A DNA stretch of 64,000 bases from Halotalea alkalilenta DSM 17697 (GCF_000621205.1 NZ_KK211231.1:115623-179622); one strand, 5' to 3'; counted from the stretch's first letter, positions 8,198 through 18,619 are shown. Notes: a model not told the origin generated them from the sequence alone. Program-made: numbers and translations.

Positions 8198-9232
8198 ATG
8201 CGTTCGAGCAAGATGGTGCATGTCGTCAGCTGCCACGCCGAGGGCGAGGTCGGCGACGTGATCGTCGGCGGTGTCATGCCGCCGCCGGGCGACACCCTGT
8301 GGGCGCAGTCACGCTGGATCGCCCGCGACGGCGGCCTGCGCAACTTCGTGCTCAACGAGCCGCGTGGCGGCGTGTTCCGCCACGTCAACCTGCTGGTGCC
8401 GCCGAAGGATGCGCGCGCGCAAATGGGCTGGATCATCATGGAGCCGGCCGATACGCCCCCGATGTCGGGCTCCAACTCGCTGTGCGTGGCGACGGTGCTG
8501 CTCGACACCGGCATGATCGCGATGACCGAACCGCAGACTCGGCTGGTGCTGGAAGCGCCCGGGGGGCTGATCGAAGTGATCGCCGATTGCCGCGACGGCA
8601 AGGCGCAGCGCATCGAGATACGCAACGTGCCATCGTTCGCCGACCGGCTCGATGCGTGGATCGAGGTCGAAGGTATCGGCTCGCTCAAGGTCGATACCGC
8701 CTACGGCGGCGATAGCTTCGTGATCGCCGACGCCCAGCGACTGGGCTTCTCGCTCACCGCCGACGAAGCGGCCGAGCTGGTCGCCACCGGGCTCAGGATC
8801 ACCCGAGCGGCGAACGAGCAGCTCGGCTTCACCCATCCGCTCAATCCCGACTGGGCCCACATCTCCTTTTGCCAGATCGCAGCGCCGCTGGCTCACGAGC
8901 GCGGGGTGGCCTGCGCGACCAACGCGGTAGTGATCCGCCCTGGCAAGATCGACCGCTCGCCCTGCGGCACCGGCTGCTCGGCGCGTATGGCGGTACTCCA
9001 CGCCAAGGGGCAGCTCGCCGAGGGCGAGCGCTTCATCGGGCGCTCGATCATCGGCTCGACCTTCGACTGCCGCATCCAAGGCCGCACCGAGCTCGCCGGG
9101 CGGACGGCGATCCTGCCATCGATCTCCGGCCGCGCCTGGATCACCGGCATCCACCAGCACCTGCTCGACCCGGCCGACCCCTGGCCCGAAGGCTATCGGC
9201 TCTCCGATACCTGGCCTGCGCACGGCGACTGA
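8198..9232 (+). CDS. proline racemase family enzyme, Ser/Cys type (hydroxyproline epimerase or 3-hydroxyproline dehydratase)
   Basis: This 344-residue protein has the proline racemase fold. The first acid/base position is serine (Ser90 in [11 protein letters not shown]), while the second is cysteine (Cys256 in [12 protein letters not shown]). Ser/Cys members of this family have been assigned 4-hydroxyproline epimerase and/or trans-3-hydroxyproline dehydratase activity; Cys/Cys members are racemases and epimerases, and Cys/Thr members dehydratases. A partial epimerase already lies at the left edge, so this paralogue may widen the substrate range, for example to 3-hydroxyproline. The start is ATG 8198 with AGGAG 8-9 bases upstream. 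It is the last gene of the cluster. Confidence 0.8.
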   Translation: MRSSKMVHVVSCHAEGEVGDVIVGGVMPPPGDTLWAQSRWIARDGGLRNFVLNEPRGGVFRHVNLLVPPKDARAQMGWIIMEPADTPPMSGSNSLCVATVLLDTGMIAMTEPQTRLVLEAPGGLIEVIADCRDGKAQRIEIRNVPSFADRLDAWIEVEGIGSLKVDTAYGGDSFVIADAQRLGFSLTADEAAELVATGLRITRAANEQLGFTHPLNPDWAHISFCQIAAPLAHERGVACATNAVVIRPGKIDRSPCGTGCSARMAVLHAKGQLAEGERFIGRSIIGSTFDCRIQGRTELAGRTAILPSISGRAWITGIHQHLLDPADPWPEGYRLSDTWPAHGD

Positions 9233-9340
9233 GCGCTCCCAGCCCCGTTCGCAGTGAGGAGCACGGCCTTACCGCCGCCGCTCGATCCCTCGACTGGCGC
9301 CCCCAGTGCCGAGCCGGCACTCGATCTCGGCGCGTATCGG

Positions 9341-9443
9341 CGCCGCTCGGGACGAACGGTTAGGGGATGGCGCCAAGCCCGGCCCACCTCCCGTTCGTGC
9401 CCCTCGATGCGCTTCGCCTACTCGGGATGCTCGGGACGAACGG
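9341..9443. repeat. REP-like repeat unit
   Basis: The 249-base gap between the racemase-family gene and the convergent M14 peptidase gene holds a repeat with short inverted elements (GACGAACGG and CCGTTCGT). The 44 bases at 9391-9434 match 63918-63961 at 40 of 44 positions, and the start CGCCGCTCGGGACGAACGG recurs at 63837. This resembles an extragenic palindromic repeat. No gene was seen in the gap. Confidence 0.7.
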
Positions 9444-9481
9444 CTTGTTGATCCGTTCGCGGTATGCCTGACCGGACGAAC

Positions 9482-11218
9482 TCAATCCAAACCGTCGGCG
9501 GCGATGCCTTGGAAGGCGTCATAGGCGGCGAGTACGGTCTCCATCTGTGCGGTGTGGCCGGCGATGAACGCTTCGCCATATATCGTTTCGTCCGGATACT
9601 CGGTGATCAGCGTGATCGGTGCGCTATCGCGCTCGTCCAGCGAGACGAGGCAGGGAAAGCCGTTGATGAAGCGAAACTCCATCGTCTCGGCGTGGATCTG
9701 GTAGCAGCGGATCTGCGCCTGGTTGAACGCCAGCAGGCCGGGGACGCGGCCGAGCCTCGAGCTCACCTCGTCCAGCAGCCGTTCGACCGCGCGCTCCCAA
9801 CCCCGGTGATGGCGCACGATCAGGAAGAAACCCTTGGGCAACGTCCATGCCGCGAAGCCGCGCGGTACGTAGCCCGAGAGCGGTCGGGTCCATTCGTGCG
9901 AGGGATAGCCATGCAGGTTGACGTGGAGCTTGGCTGCGCTCAATCGCTCGGCCTCGATCCTGACCCGCTTTTCGCCTAGACGCTCAGCGCTTTCCCCGAG
10001 CGGGCGATAGTCGAGGTCATCGCCCAGTGCGGTGTAGCGCGCGGCGTGGTGCATGTGCCGCGGGTTATCGAGACACAGCCTCTGGTGCAACGCGTAGCCG
10101 TCGGGATTCAACAGCGGTGCGACGGTGAAGTGCGCCCCGCTGCGCGCGGAGAGCACATGCGCCGCGCGCAGGGCGCCGACGACCCCGGTGGTTTCGTTGG
10201 CATGCTGGCCACCGCTGATCATCACCGGCACGTCGCTGCCCTCGACGTAGCGTGCCTCGACCAGCCTGCCGGCGCGGGAGAGCGCCTGGAACGCCACGCC
10301 TTCGAGCCGCCCGAGTTCGGCGCGCACCTGTGCCATGCTCAGCGGCCGTTCGGCGGTTTCCAGCCGCTGCAGCCCCGGGACCGGGTCCTCCATCCGCGAC
10401 AGCGGCCGGGTTTCGATGCAAAGCTCGACCAGGCCGTCGCTGGGCAGGATCTCCGGTACGATCTGGCCCGGCTTGAGCCCGCGATCGCCGAGCGGCCGGG
10501 CGGATTTGAGCTGGAACACCTCGAGCAGCGAGAAGTAGATGTCTTCGTGCAGCGCTTCGCGCAGGCTCAGCACCTCCTCGCCGTGGGGCAGGCGCTGGTC
10601 GTCGATGGGCAGGCGCACGCGAACGTTCAACTCGTCGAAATATGGCTCCTCGCTGCCCCAGTCATGCGAGACCACCGCGCGCATCGCCGAGGCGAACAGC
10701 CGTTCGTAGTCGGTCTCCAGCCGGTGGCCGGTAGGGTCGCCATCGATGCGCTCCCAGCCGGTCGGCGAGAGTACGGTTTCGGCAACGAAGTCGAGATGCA
10801 GGTGATTGGGCGCGAAGACCCGCTGGCACTCCTTGCGCCCATCGAGGTAGCCGAGCTCGACGATGTAGTCGAGGCCGTCGCCCTCGATGGCGGTGAAGCT
10901 CAGCTCGGCATCGCCGGTCATGGCGGCGAGCGGATAGGCCTCGAGCAGAAATCGATTGGCGGGGGGCGCGACGACGGGATAGCCGACCTCGATCGAACGA
11001 ACGCCACTCAAGTCGGCATCCTCGAGAAACCAATGCAGCAGCGGCTTGTAGGCGCTGCGGATGCGCGCTTTGACGCCGGCCGCGGCCAGCACGCGCTCGG
11101 CTTCGCGCCGGCTCTCGAGGTCGTCGAACGTCCAGGCCTCGAGCCGGGCTGCGCCGGCATGGCGGGAGACCAGCGCTTCGAGCGTGCGCTCGAAGCGCTC
11201 TTCGTGGATCAGGCTCAT
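9482..11218 (-). CDS. M14-type zinc metallopeptidase with a long N-terminal domain
   Basis: This is a 578-residue protein. The M14 carboxypeptidase signature is in the second half: HANE (His339 and Glu342), LNPDGY, and NLHGYPSHEW carrying His436 as the third zinc ligand. The first 310 or so residues show no family I recognise. No signal peptide is evident, so a cytoplasmic role is likely. I chose ATG 11218 because AAAGGTG lies about 10 bases upstream; longer forms lack such a site. It is transcribed away from argH across a shared 244-base control region and runs toward the hydroxyproline cluster, but nothing proves a functional link. Substrate unknown. Confidence 0.75.
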   Translation of the reverse strand: MSLIHEERFERTLEALVSRHAGAARLEAWTFDDLESRREAERVLAAAGVKARIRSAYKPLLHWFLEDADLSGVRSIEVGYPVVAPPANRFLLEAYPLAAMTGDAELSFTAIEGDGLDYIVELGYLDGRKECQRVFAPNHLHLDFVAETVLSPTGWERIDGDPTGHRLETDYERLFASAMRAVVSHDWGSEEPYFDELNVRVRLPIDDQRLPHGEEVLSLREALHEDIYFSLLEVFQLKSARPLGDRGLKPGQIVPEILPSDGLVELCIETRPLSRMEDPVPGLQRLETAERPLSMAQVRAELGRLEGVAFQALSRAGRLVEARYVEGSDVPVMISGGQHANETTGVVGALRAAHVLSARSGAHFTVAPLLNPDGYALHQRLCLDNPRHMHHAARYTALGDDLDYRPLGESAERLGEKRVRIEAERLSAAKLHVNLHGYPSHEWTRPLSGYVPRGFAAWTLPKGFFLIVRHHRGWERAVERLLDEVSSRLGRVPGLLAFNQAQIRCYQIHAETMEFRFINGFPCLVSLDERDSAPITLITEYPDETIYGEAFIAGHTAQMETVLAAYDAFQGIAADGLD

Positions 11219-11462
11219 CGAGTCGTCACACCTTTCGGGCCGAGGCGCTGCGGGAACATCGCGGAAATGATGATCATCGCGATCGTGACTCCGCATCCTA
11301 AGCAGGATGGGAGGGCGAGGAAAGCCGTGCCGCGTGCGGATGGCGAGTCGAATGCCGCAGGGCGCGGCTGGAGGAGAGAGTCTGATACACTCGGGCGAAA
11401 CTCTCGAGACGCGGTCCCGGTCCATCAACGGGGCTTCTTTTCTGCCAGGAACGACGACACCG

Positions 11463-12866
11463 ATGACGCAACACACCAACCAGTCCTGGGGCGGGCGCTT
11501 CAGCGAACCCACCGACGAATTCGTCGCCGCCTTCACCGCCTCGATCGGTTTCGATCAGCGCCTCTACCACCATGACATCCGCGGCTCCATCGCCCATGCC
11601 ACCATGCTCGCCAAGGTCGGCGTACTGAGCGAGCAGGAGCGGGCGGTGATCGTCGCGGGGCTGGAAGAGATCGAAGCGCAGGTCGAACGCGGCGAGGTCG
11701 AATGGTCGGTAGCGCTCGAGGACATTCATATGAACGTCGAGGCGCGGCTCACCGATCGGATCGGCGCGGTGGGCAAGAAGCTGCATACGGGGCGTTCGCG
11801 CAACGACCAGATCGCCACCGACATCCGCCTCTACCTGCGCGATGAGATCGACTTCATCGACACCGAGCTCTCGCGCCTGCGCCACGGCATGATCGAGCTC
11901 GCCGCCAAGGAGGCCGACACCATCATGCCCGGCTTCACCCACTTGCAGACGGCGCAGCCGGTGAGCTTCGGCCACCACCTGCTGGCCTGGCAGGAGATGA
12001 TCGCTCGCGACCAGGAGCGCCTCGCCGACTGCCGCAAGCGGGTCAACGTGCTGCCGCTGGGCGCCGCCGCCCTGGCCGGCACCACCTACCCGATCGATCG
12101 CCACTACGTCGCCGAGCTGCTCGGCTTCGAGCGCCCGAGCGAGAACTCGCTGGACTCGGTCAGCGATCGCGACTTCGCGATCGAGTTCACCGCCTTCGCC
12201 AGCATCCTGGCGATGCACCTGTCTCGGATGAGCGAAGAGCTGGTGCTGTGGACCAGCTCGCAGTTCGACTTCATCGACCTGCCCGATCGCTTCTGCACCG
12301 GCTCGTCGATCATGCCGCAGAAGAAGAACCCCGACGTGCCCGAACTGGTGCGCGGCAAGACTGGGCGCGTCTATGGCCACCTGACCAGCCTCCTGACCCT
12401 GATGAAATCGCAGCCGTTGGCCTACAACAAGGACAACCAGGAGGACAAGGAGCCGCTGTTCGACACCATCGACACGGTCAAGGGCTGCCTGCGCGCCTTC
12501 GCCGACATGGTCCCGGCTATCGAGCCGAAGCGCGACAACATGCTCGAGGCGGCGCGACGCGGCTATTCGACCGCCACCGACCTGGCCGACTACCTGGTGC
12601 GCAAGGGCGTGGCCTTCCGCGATGCCCACGAGGTGGTCGGCAAGTCGGTCGCCTACGGCATCGAGCAGCGCAAGGATCTCTCCGAGCTGAGCCTCGAGAC
12701 GCTCAGGCGCTTCTCCAGCGTGATCGACGCGGACGTGTTCGAGGTGCTGACGCTCGAGGGCTCGGTGGCGGCGCGCAACCACATCGGTGGCACCGCGCCG
12801 GACCAGGTCCGCGCCGCGGCCCAACGCGCCCGGGAGGCCCTCGCCGGCCGGGAGGCACGTCGATGA
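11463..12866 (+). CDS. argH: argininosuccinate lyase
   Basis: This 467-residue cytoplasmic enzyme performs the last step of arginine synthesis, splitting argininosuccinate to arginine and fumarate. Diagnostic segments are WGGRF at the N terminus, HTGRSRNDQ at 108-116, TH at 159-160 in [10 protein letters not shown], and the superfamily signature [11 protein letters not shown] at 280-290, which carries the catalytic serine. The length is normal for the family. I chose ATG 11463 because the family start (WGGRF within a dozen residues) fits. It overlaps lptM by four bases at its end. Confidence 0.97.
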   Translation: MTQHTNQSWGGRFSEPTDEFVAAFTASIGFDQRLYHHDIRGSIAHATMLAKVGVLSEQERAVIVAGLEEIEAQVERGEVEWSVALEDIHMNVEARLTDRIGAVGKKLHTGRSRNDQIATDIRLYLRDEIDFIDTELSRLRHGMIELAAKEADTIMPGFTHLQTAQPVSFGHHLLAWQEMIARDQERLADCRKRVNVLPLGAAALAGTTYPIDRHYVAELLGFERPSENSLDSVSDRDFAIEFTAFASILAMHLSRMSEELVLWTSSQFDFIDLPDRFCTGSSIMPQKKNPDVPELVRGKTGRVYGHLTSLLTLMKSQPLAYNKDNQEDKEPLFDTIDTVKGCLRAFADMVPAIEPKRDNMLEAARRGYSTATDLADYLVRKGVAFRDAHEVVGKSVAYGIEQRKDLSELSLETLRRFSSVIDADVFEVLTLEGSVAARNHIGGTAPDQVRAAAQRAREALAGREARR

Positions 12867-13399
12867 TCTTCTCCCGCGCGAGCCGTTTGACCTTGGCATC
12901 GCTGGCCCTGGTGCTGGCCGGGTGCGGCCAGACCGGCCCGCTCTACATGCCCGACGACCAGGAAGCACGCGAGCGGTATGACCCGGGCAATGCCTACGGC
13001 ATCGACGAGCAGGGCCGGCCGATCGAAGAGCCGCAGCAAGAGCAGGAGCAGGAGCAGGAGCAGGAGCAGCCCGCGACCGGGCCGGATTCGAGCGAGGCCG
13101 CACCAGCCGCGCCGAGCCAGCCCACCGAGCCGCCCCCGGTACCAGTGGCGCCGCCCGCGGCCACAACACCCGTCGCTCCGGCCACGCCGGAAGCGCAGGC
13201 CATGCCAGAAGCCGCACCGGCAGCGCCTGCGCCCGCGGCAAGCGCGCCCCAGGCGCAGCCCCAGCCGCCCCGTGTCCAGCAGACCCTGCCGGCCACTCAA
13301 GGCAGCGCACCGCCCTCCGGTGCCGAGCGCTGGCGCAACGTGCCGTTCACTCCCTATCCAGCGGCCGGCGGGCAGACCGATCGCGGGGTGAGTCAATGA
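12863..13399 (+). CDS. lptM: LptM-like LPS-assembly lipoprotein with an extended Gln/Glu and Pro/Ala tail
   Basis: This 178-residue lipoprotein has a lipobox LAGC (Cys about residue 21) directly followed by GQTGPLYMP, the hallmark of LptM (YifL), a small outer-membrane lipoprotein that assists LptD maturation. Usual family members are only about 60-70 residues. Here the motif is followed by a run of Glu-Gln repeats and a long low-complexity Pro/Ala/Gln region, with a more ordered end near [10 protein letters not shown]. It sits between argH and lysA with ATGA overlaps on both sides, which matches its usual position beside lysA/dapF in gammaproteobacteria. The extension is visible in sequence; its role is unknown. 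Confidence 0.85.
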   Translation: MIFSRASRLTLASLALVLAGCGQTGPLYMPDDQEARERYDPGNAYGIDEQGRPIEEPQQEQEQEQEQEQPATGPDSSEAAPAAPSQPTEPPPVPVAPPAATTPVAPATPEAQAMPEAAPAAPAPAASAPQAQPQPPRVQQTLPATQGSAPPSGAERWRNVPFTPYPAAGGQTDRGVSQ

Positions 13400-14667
13400 C
13401 CCCGCACTTCCCTCGTCGCGATGGCGTGCTGCATGCCGAGGGCGTTGCCCTCGGCGAGCTCGCCAGCCGCTTCGGCACGCCCTGCTACGTCTATTCCAGG
13501 GCCGCGTTCAGCGAGCACTTCCTGGCCTACGAGCAGGCGCTCGAGGGCTGCCCACACCTGGTCTGCTACGCGCTCAAGGCCAACTCGAACCTGGCGGTGA
13601 TCGACCTGCTCGCGCGCCTGGGCGCCGGCTTCGACATCGTCTCGCTCGGTGAGCTCGAGCGAGTGGTCGCCGCCGGCGGCGACCCCGCCAAGGTGGTGTT
13701 CTCGGGCGTTGCCAAACGGGACGACGAGATGGCACGCGCCCTTGAACTCGGGATCAAGTGCTTCAACGTCGAATCGCTCCCCGAGCTCGAACGGCTGAAC
13801 GCCTGCGCGGCGCGGCTGGGCCTGCGCGCGCCGGTATCGCTGCGGGTCAATCCCGACGTCGACGCCGGCACCCACCCGTACATCTCCACCGGGCTCAAGG
13901 ACAACAAGTTCGGCATCGCGATCGGCGATGCGCCGGCAATCTATGCCCGCGCCCAGGCGCTCGATCACCTCGAGGTGGTCGGGGTCGACTGCCACATCGG
14001 CTCGCAGCTGACCGAGCTGGCGCCGTTCATGGATGCCCTGGAGCGACTGATCGCCCTGGTCGAGCGGCTCGCCGCCGACGGCATCCGGCTCAGGCACCTC
14101 GACCTCGGCGGCGGCCTCGGCGTCGACTACAACGGCGAGACCCCGCCCAGCCCCGCGCACTACATCAGTGCGCTGCGCGAGCGGCTGGCGCGCAGCGCGC
14201 TGACCCGCGAACTCGAGCTGATCTTCGAGCCGGGTCGCTCGATCGCCGCCAACGCCGGCGTGCTGCTGACCCGGGTCGAGTTCCTGAAGCCCGCCGAGAC
14301 CAAGCATTTCGCGATCATCGACGCGGGCATGAACGACCTGATCCGCCCGGCGCTCTACCAGGCGTGGATGCGCATCGAGCGGGTCGATCAGCGCGACGAC
14401 GGCGTGGCGCGCACGCGCGCAGCCTACGACGTGGTCGGTCCGGTGTGCGAGTCGGGCGATTTCCTCGGCAAGCAGCGCGAACTCGAACTCGCCGCCGGCG
14501 ACCTGCTCGCGGTCGGCTCGGCCGGCGCCTACGCTTTCACCATGGCGTCGAACTACAACACCCGAGCGCGTCCCGCCGAGGTGATGGTCGACGATGACCA
14601 GGCCTTCCTGGTGCGAGAGCGCGAACCGCTGGCCCAGCTGTGGGCCGGCGAGCGGCGACTGCCCTGA
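13396..14667 (+). CDS. lysA: diaminopimelate decarboxylase
   Basis: This 423-residue PLP enzyme makes L-lysine from meso-diaminopimelate. The PLP lysine is Lys61 in YALKANSN. The phosphate-binding region reads [20 protein letters not shown] is the family signature, and [12 protein letters not shown] carries the active-site Cys from the partner subunit. Its ATG overlaps the lptM stop. With dapF downstream it completes the last two steps of lysine synthesis and supplies diaminopimelate control for peptidoglycan. Confidence 0.97.
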   Translation: MTPHFPRRDGVLHAEGVALGELASRFGTPCYVYSRAAFSEHFLAYEQALEGCPHLVCYALKANSNLAVIDLLARLGAGFDIVSLGELERVVAAGGDPAKVVFSGVAKRDDEMARALELGIKCFNVESLPELERLNACAARLGLRAPVSLRVNPDVDAGTHPYISTGLKDNKFGIAIGDAPAIYARAQALDHLEVVGVDCHIGSQLTELAPFMDALERLIALVERLAADGIRLRHLDLGGGLGVDYNGETPPSPAHYISALRERLARSALTRELELIFEPGRSIAANAGVLLTRVEFLKPAETKHFAIIDAGMNDLIRPALYQAWMRIERVDQRDDGVARTRAAYDVVGPVCESGDFLGKQRELELAAGDLLAVGSAGAYAFTMASNYNTRARPAEVMVDDDQAFLVREREPLAQLWAGERRLP

Positions 14668-14694
14668 GGCGCTGACAGACCGAGGCTTGAGAAG

Positions 14695-15540
14695 ATGCTT
14701 CTACACTTCACCAAGATGCATGGGCTGGGCAACGACTTCATGGTCGTCGATCTGGTGACCCAGCGCGCGCGCCTCGACAGCCACCAGGTGCGCGAGTTCG
14801 CCGACCGCCACTTCGGCATCGGCTTCGACCAGCTGCTGCTGGTCGAGCCACCGCGCCACCCGGACATGGATTTCCGCTACAGGATCTTCAACGCCGACGG
14901 CAGCGAGGTCGAGAACTGCGGCAACGGCGCGCGCTGCTTCGCACGTTTCGTCCTCGACCAGCGCCTGACCAGAAAGCGCGAACTCAAGGTCGAGACCAGC
15001 GGCGGTCCGCTCACGCTCAAGGTCGGTAACGATGAACGGGTCACGGTCGAGATGGGTACGCCGGTGCTCGACGCATCCAGGGTACCTTTCGAAGCGAAGC
15101 ACGCCGGACCCAAGCACCAGCTGCGCCTCGACACTCCGATCGACGGCATCGAGCAGGTCGAATTCGGCGTGGTCTCGATGGGCAATCCTCATGCGGTGCT
15201 GGTGGTCGACTCGGTGGCGACTGCGCCGGTGGCCACCCTCGGTCCGGTACTCGAATCGCACCGCCGCTTTCCCAACCGGGTCAACGTCGGCTTCATGGAA
15301 GTGGTCGACCGGCGCCATATCCGCCTGCGGGTATTCGAGCGCGGCGTCGGCGAAACCCTGGCCTGCGGCACCGGCGCCTGCGCCGCGGTGGTCACGGGAA
15401 TCCAGCAGGGCCTGCTCGAACAGCGCGTCGAGGTCGAGCTGCCGGGCGGACGGCTGACGATCGAATGGCCGGGCGAAGGCCACCAAGTGGTGATGACCGG
15501 GCCGGCCGAGAAGGTCTTCGACGGCAGGCTCGAGCTATGA
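14695..15540 (+). CDS. dapF: diaminopimelate epimerase
   Basis: This 281-residue enzyme interconverts LL- and meso-diaminopimelate. The catalytic cysteines are Cys75 in [10 protein letters not shown] and Cys224 in ACGTGACA, and the N-terminal MHGLGNDF is typical. It begins 27 bases after lysA and its stop overlaps the DUF484 start (ATGA). Length and motifs are standard. Confidence 0.97.
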   Translation: MLLHFTKMHGLGNDFMVVDLVTQRARLDSHQVREFADRHFGIGFDQLLLVEPPRHPDMDFRYRIFNADGSEVENCGNGARCFARFVLDQRLTRKRELKVETSGGPLTLKVGNDERVTVEMGTPVLDASRVPFEAKHAGPKHQLRLDTPIDGIEQVEFGVVSMGNPHAVLVVDSVATAPVATLGPVLESHRRFPNRVNVGFMEVVDRRHIRLRVFERGVGETLACGTGACAAVVTGIQQGLLEQRVEVELPGGRLTIEWPGEGHQVVMTGPAEKVFDGRLEL

Positions 15541-16232
15541 ACGCACGCGAGATGAGCGATACCCTCGACCCCCAGCGGGTCGCCGAGTGGCTCGAGACCC
15601 ACCCTGAGTTCTTCGTCGGCCGCGACGCGCTGCTCGAGCGCCTGAAGGTGCCGCATCCCGACGCCGGTCGCGGCGCGGTGTCGCTGCTCGAGCGCCAGAC
15701 CCTGGTGATGCGCCGCCGGCTCGAGCAGGTCGAACGCCGGCTGCAGGGGCTGATCGATACCGCACGCGACACCGAAATCCAGTATCGCCAGCTGCGCGCG
15801 CTGGTGCTGGCACTGCTCGAGAGTGAAGGCGACGACGCGGTGCTCCACGCCCTCGCCGACCAGCTCGGCGACCAGTTCGAGATTCCTGCGATGGCGGTGT
15901 GGCGCCCAATGCCGGAAGCCGGCGAGCTGACCCCGCCGCAGCATGGGCTGGACAGCGCTACCGCGGCGATGCTCGAGGCACTGCTCGATAGCCGCCACTG
16001 CCGCTGCGTGGCGCTCGACGCCGAGCAGTGGCGCCGGCTGCTGCCGACCCACCCGCTTGGCGTCGCGAGCCAGGGCTCGGGGGCGGTCACCCGCCTCTCG
16101 ATCGGTCACCACAGTGGCTACCTGCTGCTCGCCACTCCCTCGCGGGAGCGCTTCAACCCGACGCTCGACACGCTGTTCGTCGACTATCTCGGCGAGGTGG
16201 TCGGCCGCCTGCTCCAGCAGTCGCGGCGCTGA
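15537..16232 (+). CDS. DUF484 family protein (GAF-like)
   Basis: This 231-residue protein of the DUF484 (YigA) family has a typical start with [13 protein letters not shown], an N-terminal helical/coiled-coil region to about residue 85 ([16 protein letters not shown]), and then a GAF-like domain. It is conserved between dapF and xerC in many gammaproteobacteria, as here, but its biochemical role is not established. I chose ATG 15537 for the four-base overlap with dapF. Confidence 0.85.
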   Translation: MNAREMSDTLDPQRVAEWLETHPEFFVGRDALLERLKVPHPDAGRGAVSLLERQTLVMRRRLEQVERRLQGLIDTARDTEIQYRQLRALVLALLESEGDDAVLHALADQLGDQFEIPAMAVWRPMPEAGELTPPQHGLDSATAAMLEALLDSRHCRCVALDAEQWRRLLPTHPLGVASQGSGAVTRLSIGHHSGYLLLATPSRERFNPTLDTLFVDYLGEVVGRLLQQSRR

Positions 16233-16245
16233 AGATACCGTGGAC

Positions 16246-17178
16246 ATGAGCGCAGACCCAGCCATCAGCCCGCTTCGCGCCGAACTCGAGCGCTTCATCG
16301 CGCAGCTCGCCAGCCGCCAGCGCGCGGCGACCATCGATGCCTATCGCCGGGATCTCAACGGCTTCGCCAGCTTCGTCGAGCGCCAGGCGGGGTTCTCCGA
16401 CCGGCACTGGCGCTGGTTCGACGTCGCCCTGGTGCGCCGCTATCTCGGCCACGAGCGCAGCCGCGGCCTCTCAGGCCGCACCCTGGCGCGACGGCAGGCC
16501 GCACTGCGGCGCTTCTGCGATGCGCTGATCGAGCGAGGGCTGATCCAGCGCAACCCGGCGCGACTGCTCGACACCCCGGTGCCGACCCGTACGCTGCCGC
16601 GCCCGGTCGATGTCGACCTGATCCAGCACTTCCTCGACTGCCCCCATGACGGCTCCGCGCTTTCGATACGCGACCAGGCGATGCTAGAGCTCTTCTACTC
16701 CTCGGGCCTGCGGCTCTCCGAGCTGGTCGGGCTCGATCTCGGCGATCTCGATGAGCAGCGGGTGCGGGTGTGGGGCAAGGGCGGCAAACCGCGCCAGGTG
16801 CCGGTCGGCCGCCGCGCCCACCAGGCGCTCGCGGCCTGGCTCGAGGCCAGGCGCCAGCTCACAGGCCCTGAGCAGCCCGCGCTGTTCGTCGGTCAGCGCG
16901 GCGACCGGCTCGGTCCCCGCGCGGTGCAGCTGCGGCTTGCGCGCATGGCGGTCGAGCGCGGCCTGCCCGAGCGTCTGCATCCCCACCGCCTGCGCCACTC
17001 CTTCGCCAGCCACCTGCTCGAATCGAGCCATGACCTGCGCGCGGTGCAGGAGCTGCTCGGCCATGCCCACCTGAGCACCACCCAGATCTACACCCGGCTC
17101 GACTGGCAGCATCTCGCCGAGACCTACGACAAAGCCCATCCTCGTGCGCGGCGACGCACGCCGCGCGCGCAGGAGTGA
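16246..17178 (+). CDS. xerC: tyrosine recombinase XerC
   Basis: This 310-residue site-specific recombinase acts with XerD at dif to resolve chromosome dimers. A SAM-like core-binding domain (about 10-100) is followed by the catalytic domain with Arg156 (SSGLRLSEL), Lys178 (GKGGK), His247 and Arg250 (HPHRLRHSF), His273 (LLGHAHLS) and nucleophile Tyr282 (TTQIYTRL). All catalytic residues are present. ATG 16246 is preferred; an in-frame GTG at 16240 is possible. The position after dapF-DUF484 identifies it as XerC rather than another tyrosine recombinase. Confidence 0.93.
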   Translation: MSADPAISPLRAELERFIAQLASRQRAATIDAYRRDLNGFASFVERQAGFSDRHWRWFDVALVRRYLGHERSRGLSGRTLARRQAALRRFCDALIERGLIQRNPARLLDTPVPTRTLPRPVDVDLIQHFLDCPHDGSALSIRDQAMLELFYSSGLRLSELVGLDLGDLDEQRVRVWGKGGKPRQVPVGRRAHQALAAWLEARRQLTGPEQPALFVGQRGDRLGPRAVQLRLARMAVERGLPERLHPHRLRHSFASHLLESSHDLRAVQELLGHAHLSTTQIYTRLDWQHLAETYDKAHPRARRRTPRAQE

Positions 17179-17201
17179 TCGCACCAAGGAGCCCGCAACG
17201 C

Positions 17202-18614
17202 ATGGAGGAACCCCGCACGCTAGACCCGCACACCGCCCGGCTGCTGCCCTGGCTGATCGCGGTGGCGTTCTTCATGCAGTCCCTCGATGCCACCATCCTC
17301 AACGTCGCCCTGCCGGCGATGGCCCACGACCTCGGCCAGAACCCGCTGCGCATGCAGTCGGTGGTGATCGCCTACATCCTCACCGTGGCCGCGCTGATCC
17401 CGATCTCCGGCTGGATCGCCGATCGCTTCGGCAGCCGCCGGGTGTTCTGCATCGCGATCGCGCTGTTCACCCTCGGCTCGCTGTTCTGCGCACTGTCGGA
17501 AAGCCTGCAGGCGCTGATCGTATCAAGAGTGATCCAGGGATTCGGCGGCGCGCTGATGGTACCGGTCGGGCGGCTGACCATCCTGCGCGCCTTCCCGCGC
17601 AGCGAGCTGGTACGGGTGATGAGCTTCGTCACCATACCGGCGCTGATCGGCCCGCTGGCGGGCCCTACGGTCGGCGGCTGGCTGGTGGAGTATCTCTCCT
17701 GGCACTGGATCTTCCTGATCAACCTGCCGATCGGGGTGATCGGCTGCGTGCTGAGCGCGCGCTTGATGCCCGACTTTCGCCGCGAACGCCGCCAGCGCTT
17801 CGATGCCACCGGCTTCGTGCTGTTCTCCGCCGCGACGCTCTCGCTCTCACTGGCGCTCGAAGGCCTTGGCGACATGCATCTCTCGGGCCCGAGGGTGGTG
17901 GTGCTGCTGGTCGCGGGGCTCGGCTGCCTGGCCGCCTACTGGCTGCGCGCGCTGCGCATCGACGAGCCGCTGTTCTCACCGACGCTGTTTCGCATCCGTA
18001 CCTTCACCGTCGGCATCATCGGCAACCTCTTCGCCCGCCTCGGCAATGGCGCGCTGCCGTTCTTGATCCCGCTGCTGCTGCAACTAGGTCTCGGCTTCTC
18101 CCCATCGCGCGCGGGTCTGTCGATGATCCCGATGACGCTGGCGGCGATGCTGGCCAAATCGCTGGTGCGACCGCTGCTCGACCGGGTCGGCTATCGCCGC
18201 ACCCTGGTGGCGAATACGCTGCTGCTCGGGGCGCTGATCATGAGCCTGGGGCTGCTCGGTCCCGCCACGCCCTACTGGCTGCTGCTGCTCCAGCTCTCGG
18301 CGCTGGGCCTGGTCAACTCGCTGCAATTCACCGCGATGAACACCATCACCCTGATCGATCTCGAGGGCGACAACGCCGCCAGCGGCAACAGCCTGCTAGC
18401 GGTGGTGATGCAGCTCTCCATCGGTATGGGGGTCGCGAGCTCGGCGGCGCTGCTCGGCGGCTTCAGCACTGGCGCCGAGGGCGATGCGCGCACGGTGCTC
18501 GACGCCTTCGCCGCGACCTTCCTCGCGGTCGGCGGCATGGCGATGCTGGCATCGATAATCTTCTTCCAGCTCCATCCCGGCGACGGCCGTACCCGGCCGA
18601 GGCGGCGACGCTGA
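17202..18614 (+). CDS. MFS multidrug-type exporter (DHA2/MdtD-like)
   Basis: This 470-residue membrane protein has about 14 hydrophobic spans. Features include SLDATILNVALPAMA in the first helix, IADRFGSRRVF in the loop between helices 2 and 3, and GPTVGGWL in helix 5 (motif C of drug/proton antiporters). I chose ATG 17202, with AAGGAG 10 bases upstream; a GTG at 17175 overlapping xerC has no properly spaced site. It sits where yigB usually follows xerC, so it looks inserted. Substrate unknown; other 14-helix antiporters are possible. Confidence 0.8.
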   Translation: MEEPRTLDPHTARLLPWLIAVAFFMQSLDATILNVALPAMAHDLGQNPLRMQSVVIAYILTVAALIPISGWIADRFGSRRVFCIAIALFTLGSLFCALSESLQALIVSRVIQGFGGALMVPVGRLTILRAFPRSELVRVMSFVTIPALIGPLAGPTVGGWLVEYLSWHWIFLINLPIGVIGCVLSARLMPDFRRERRQRFDATGFVLFSAATLSLSLALEGLGDMHLSGPRVVVLLVAGLGCLAAYWLRALRIDEPLFSPTLFRIRTFTVGIIGNLFARLGNGALPFLIPLLLQLGLGFSPSRAGLSMIPMTLAAMLAKSLVRPLLDRVGYRRTLVANTLLLGALIMSLGLLGPATPYWLLLLQLSALGLVNSLQFTAMNTITLIDLEGDNAASGNSLLAVVMQLSIGMGVASSAALLGGFSTGAEGDARTVLDAFAATFLAVGGMAMLASIIFFQLHPGDGRTRPRRRR

Positions 18615-18619
18615 GGCCG

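Noticed and set aside
13034..13069. Tandem CAGGAG units resembling a short repeat array
   Set aside because: It is in-frame coding repeat (Glu-Gln) within lptM, without spacers, so not a CRISPR array.
11298..13310. 670-codon open frame opposite argH and lptM
   Set aside because: It is a shadow of argH and lptM with no recognisable domain; strand and motifs favour argH.
16246..17178. XerC as an integrase marking a mobile element
   Set aside because: It lies in the housekeeping dapF-DUF484-xerC order, with all XerC catalytic residues and no attachment-site repeats nearby.
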